From: an uncultured bacterium
GTDB lineage: Bacteria > Hydrogenedentota > Hydrogenedentia > Hydrogenedentales > JAEUWI01
Direction of reading: 5' to 3'
Assembly (NCBI GenBank): GCA_937895305.1
Contig: CALAXS010000587.1
Coordinates: forward strand, 1-6,970
Length of the DNA: 6,970 bases
This document shows positions 5,669 to 6,970 of this stretch, piece by piece. The position numbers were made by a program, and so were the translations under genes. How positions within the stretch are numbered: position 1 is the stretch's first letter; each line of letters begins with the position of its first letter. The notes under the pieces are model-generated. The model saw only the letters and a list, made by a program, of their open reading frames with translations. It had not been told where the DNA came from and searched no databases.

Positions 5669-6970
5669 TTTTATTTTTGCGACATGTATTGTCACCGCTT
5701 GAATGCCCCTGTAAACAGGGGCTATTCTTTTGCTCACCCGCCAAATTATTTTCTAAAAACTTTTCCGACACTTTGACAGGAAATGACCCTGAAAGACATG
5801 TTTTGCCAGCAATAGGGGGAAGCTTGGGGGGAAGCTCCAGATGCCCTTTGTAACCTTGCGCAACCGCTTCACGATACGAAGTATCTCCGAATGGTAAATC
5901 GGGTAACGCATTGATACCACCCCGCACATCGAGCAATTGTGGGTCGGTGTAAATGTTTGCAGTCAGTCGGGGATCTGAGTGTCGCATAGCAGCCTGTGCG
6001 GTACGCAGGGGAACACCTGCCTTGCTGAGGTGGGTGCCGAAAGTCATTCGCAAACTATGTACATCCAGTACGCGATCCCGGTCATCCCGTTTATTAATTC
6101 CAGCAAAGGCAAGATCACGATTCATGATTTTGTAAAATGCCCTGGGCACAGTGAACAGGTGAGAGGTCGGATCCAGTCGGACGGGTATAGGCGCACCATT
6201 GCGCAGGGCTTCACGCTGTGTTGTCTCCAGCCGTTCGATAAGATGCGCTTTCAATGCCTGGGCCAGGTCTGGACGTAGGGGAATCTGTGCGCCTCTTCGC
6301 GCTTTGTCATCCTTGGCGGGGAGGTCGATGTAGGACGTATCAGAAAACAGCACATTGCAAAGAGTAATACTTCGCAGCTCACCAACACGCAACCCGGTCA
6401 AAACCAACGTCTTGTAAATCAATGCACGTTCACGGCCCAATGCCTTCAGTCTGGATTGGGTAACTTCGTTTATAACCGCTGGCCCCTTGCCCCGGTTTTT
6501 ATTCAGGGCATCATGTAGAGGCCGCTCTTGTGTTGCGTCGAAAAGCTGGAGCAGTTCTTTTTCGGTGAATGACCTGCGTACATGCCGCCGTTCAACCTGT
6601 TCATTAAATCGCCGTATACCCAAGAATGGGTTGCTGTTCAGGCGTGATTCCTGCACCAGCCAATTTCCAAACGAGAGCGCAGTACCACGAAAACCATTGA
6701 GGGTTTTTGGGGCACGTCCCAAGTTTCGCTTTCGGGCTAAAAAGCGTTCAAAGGAAGATCGCTCCATGTCACTCAGTCGAAGGTAGGCACAATCCTCAGT
6801 TATGATGCGCAGGTACATAATCTGTTTATCCATGTATACCGCACTCAGCCCCCGCCCCACCATGTACCGCCTATAATCTTCGATGTGTTCACGCAGTGGC
6901 AGGGACTGCCAGTCCGCAATGGCATCTTCCTGGGGTGTGATTATTCCAGAGCGTACTTTCTCTGCTCTGC
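5604..6970 (-). CDS. Tyrosine recombinase / phage-type integrase (5' end beyond window)
   Basis: The frame is open from the right edge (6970) to the TGA at 5604-5606, about 454 codons. An internal ATG at 6863 is not the true start: the 35 codons upstream are open and read convincingly as the N-terminal core-binding region (GIITPQEDAIADWQSLPLRE, then a SAM-like helical domain). Numbering from that ATG, the catalytic residues are Arg159 in TGLRVGEL, Lys184 or Lys187 in the AKDDKARRG hairpin, His269 and Arg272 in HSLRMT, His295 in RHSDP, and the nucleophile Tyr305 in ANIYTDP. All are present, so it should be active. After about residue 350 the tail has no recognised fold, and the last 21 residues (MVELKGIEPS to THE stop after QHSPN) are the antisense translation of tRNA-Ala. 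It is convergent with the tRNA and marks an integrated element. Confidence 0.92.
   Translation of the reverse strand, partial: RAEKVRSGIITPQEDAIADWQSLPLREHIEDYRRYMVGRGLSAVYMDKQIMYLRIITEDCAYLRLSDMERSSFERFLARKRNLGRAPKTLNGFRGTALSFGNWLVQESRLNSNPFLGIRRFNEQVERRHVRRSFTEKELLQLFDATQERPLHDALNKNRGKGPAVINEVTQSRLKALGRERALIYKTLVLTGLRVGELRSITLCNVLFSDTSYIDLPAKDDKARRGAQIPLRPDLAQALKAHLIERLETTQREALRNGAPIPVRLDPTSHLFTVPRAFYKIMNRDLAFAGINKRDDRDRVLDVHSLRMTFGTHLSKAGVPLRTAQAAMRHSDPRLTANIYTDPQLLDVRGGINALPDLPFGDTSYREAVAQGYKGHLELPPKLPPIAGKTCLSGSFPVKVSEKFLENNLAGEQKNSPCLQGHSSGDNTCRKNKMVELKGIEPSTSALRTQHSPN
5641..5668 (+). other. Candidate attachment site (attL/attB core) in tRNA-Ala 3' end
   Basis: Tyrosine recombinases encoded next to a tRNA commonly use its T-arm and 3' end as the crossover region, and element integration rebuilds the tRNA. 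Here the recombinase gene ends inside the tRNA, so the 3' part is the natural candidate. The exact core cannot be defined because the partner repeat at the far end of the element is outside the window. Confidence 0.5.
5669..6970. mobile_element. Left end of a tRNA-Ala-integrated element (partial)
   Basis: An apparently intact tRNA gene is followed at once by a tyrosine recombinase gene that reads toward it, while housekeeping folate genes lie on the other side. This is the usual layout of a genomic island or prophage boundary. The element's cargo and right end are beyond the window. Only the integrase is visible, so the type of element (prophage, ICE, integron-free island) cannot be named, and a resident relic is possible. 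Confidence 0.6.
5705..5731 (+). terminator. Rho-independent terminator downstream of tRNA-Ala
   Basis: GCCCCTG (5705-5711) and CAGGGGC (5716-5722) form a perfect 7-bp stem with loop TAAA, followed by TATTCTTTT. The T-rich tail is only on the plus strand, so it should end the tRNA transcript, about 37 nt past the CCA. It lies inside the 3' coding region of the convergent recombinase gene. Confidence 0.75.

Noticed and set aside
5815..5840. Near-direct repeat GGGGGAAGCT / GGGGGGAAGCT
   Set aside because: It encodes the repeated Leu-Pro-Pro unit (LPPKLPP) in the recombinase tail, and is best explained as coding sequence rather than an att arm site, though arm-site use cannot be excluded.
5608..5853. 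Plus-strand open frame starting inside the tRNA
   Set aside because: It begins in tRNA-Ala (the translation EGSIPFSS is a familiar tRNA artefact) and runs antisense to the recombinase tail.
6487..6786. Plus-strand open frame opposite the recombinase
   Set aside because: It is an Arg/Ser-rich shadow of the recombinase gene with no supporting start site.

Overview
The window is bacterial chromosomal DNA. An H-X9-DG-free pilin-type N-terminus ending in LLPALSRARES is common in planctomycete, Lentisphaerae, Hydrogenedentota and related lineages, and the integrase layout also fits such lineages. I infer a Gram-negative bacterium of that general kind with low confidence; no marker gene fixes the phylum.

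Layout, left to right. (1) At 2-112 on the minus strand is the N-terminal 37 codons of a type IV pilin-like / pseudopilin protein with its RBS, a good sigma70-type promoter and an inverted repeat in its leader. (2) At 344-3204 on the plus strand is a two-gene secreted-protease unit: an HtrA/Deg serine protease with an intact His-Asp-Ser triad and four apparent PDZ domains, then 17 nt later a small exported paralogue with the same trypsin-like fold signatures but no catalytic His or Ser, so a probable pseudoprotease. (3) Two hairpins lie at 3201-3276. (4) At 3292-5507 is a tightly coupled pterin/folate operon: a pteridine-reductase-type SDR (folM-like), a FolB/FolX-family aldolase or epimerase, folK and folE. 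Successive genes overlap by 8, 4 and 4 nt. (5) At 5593-5668 is tRNA-Ala(CGC) with its own promoter and encoded CCA. (6) From the tRNA 3' end to the right edge is a tyrosine recombinase gene on the minus strand. It is open through the right edge of the window, and its last 21 codons are read antisense through the tRNA. This looks like the left end of an integrative element inserted in tRNA-Ala.

How the genes work together. FolE makes dihydroneopterin triphosphate from GTP. The FolB/FolX protein acts on dihydroneopterin (or its triphosphate), FolK pyrophosphorylates 6-hydroxymethyl-dihydropterin, and the SDR reduces a dihydropterin or dihydrofolate. The set therefore serves folate synthesis, tetrahydromonapterin synthesis, or both. 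The HtrA and its dead paralogue probably act together in envelope protein quality control.

No clearly novel system is visible. The points most worth a second look are the active/inactive HtrA pair, the PTR1-like reductase placed first in the folate operon, and the integrase whose C-terminus is encoded by the tRNA attachment site.
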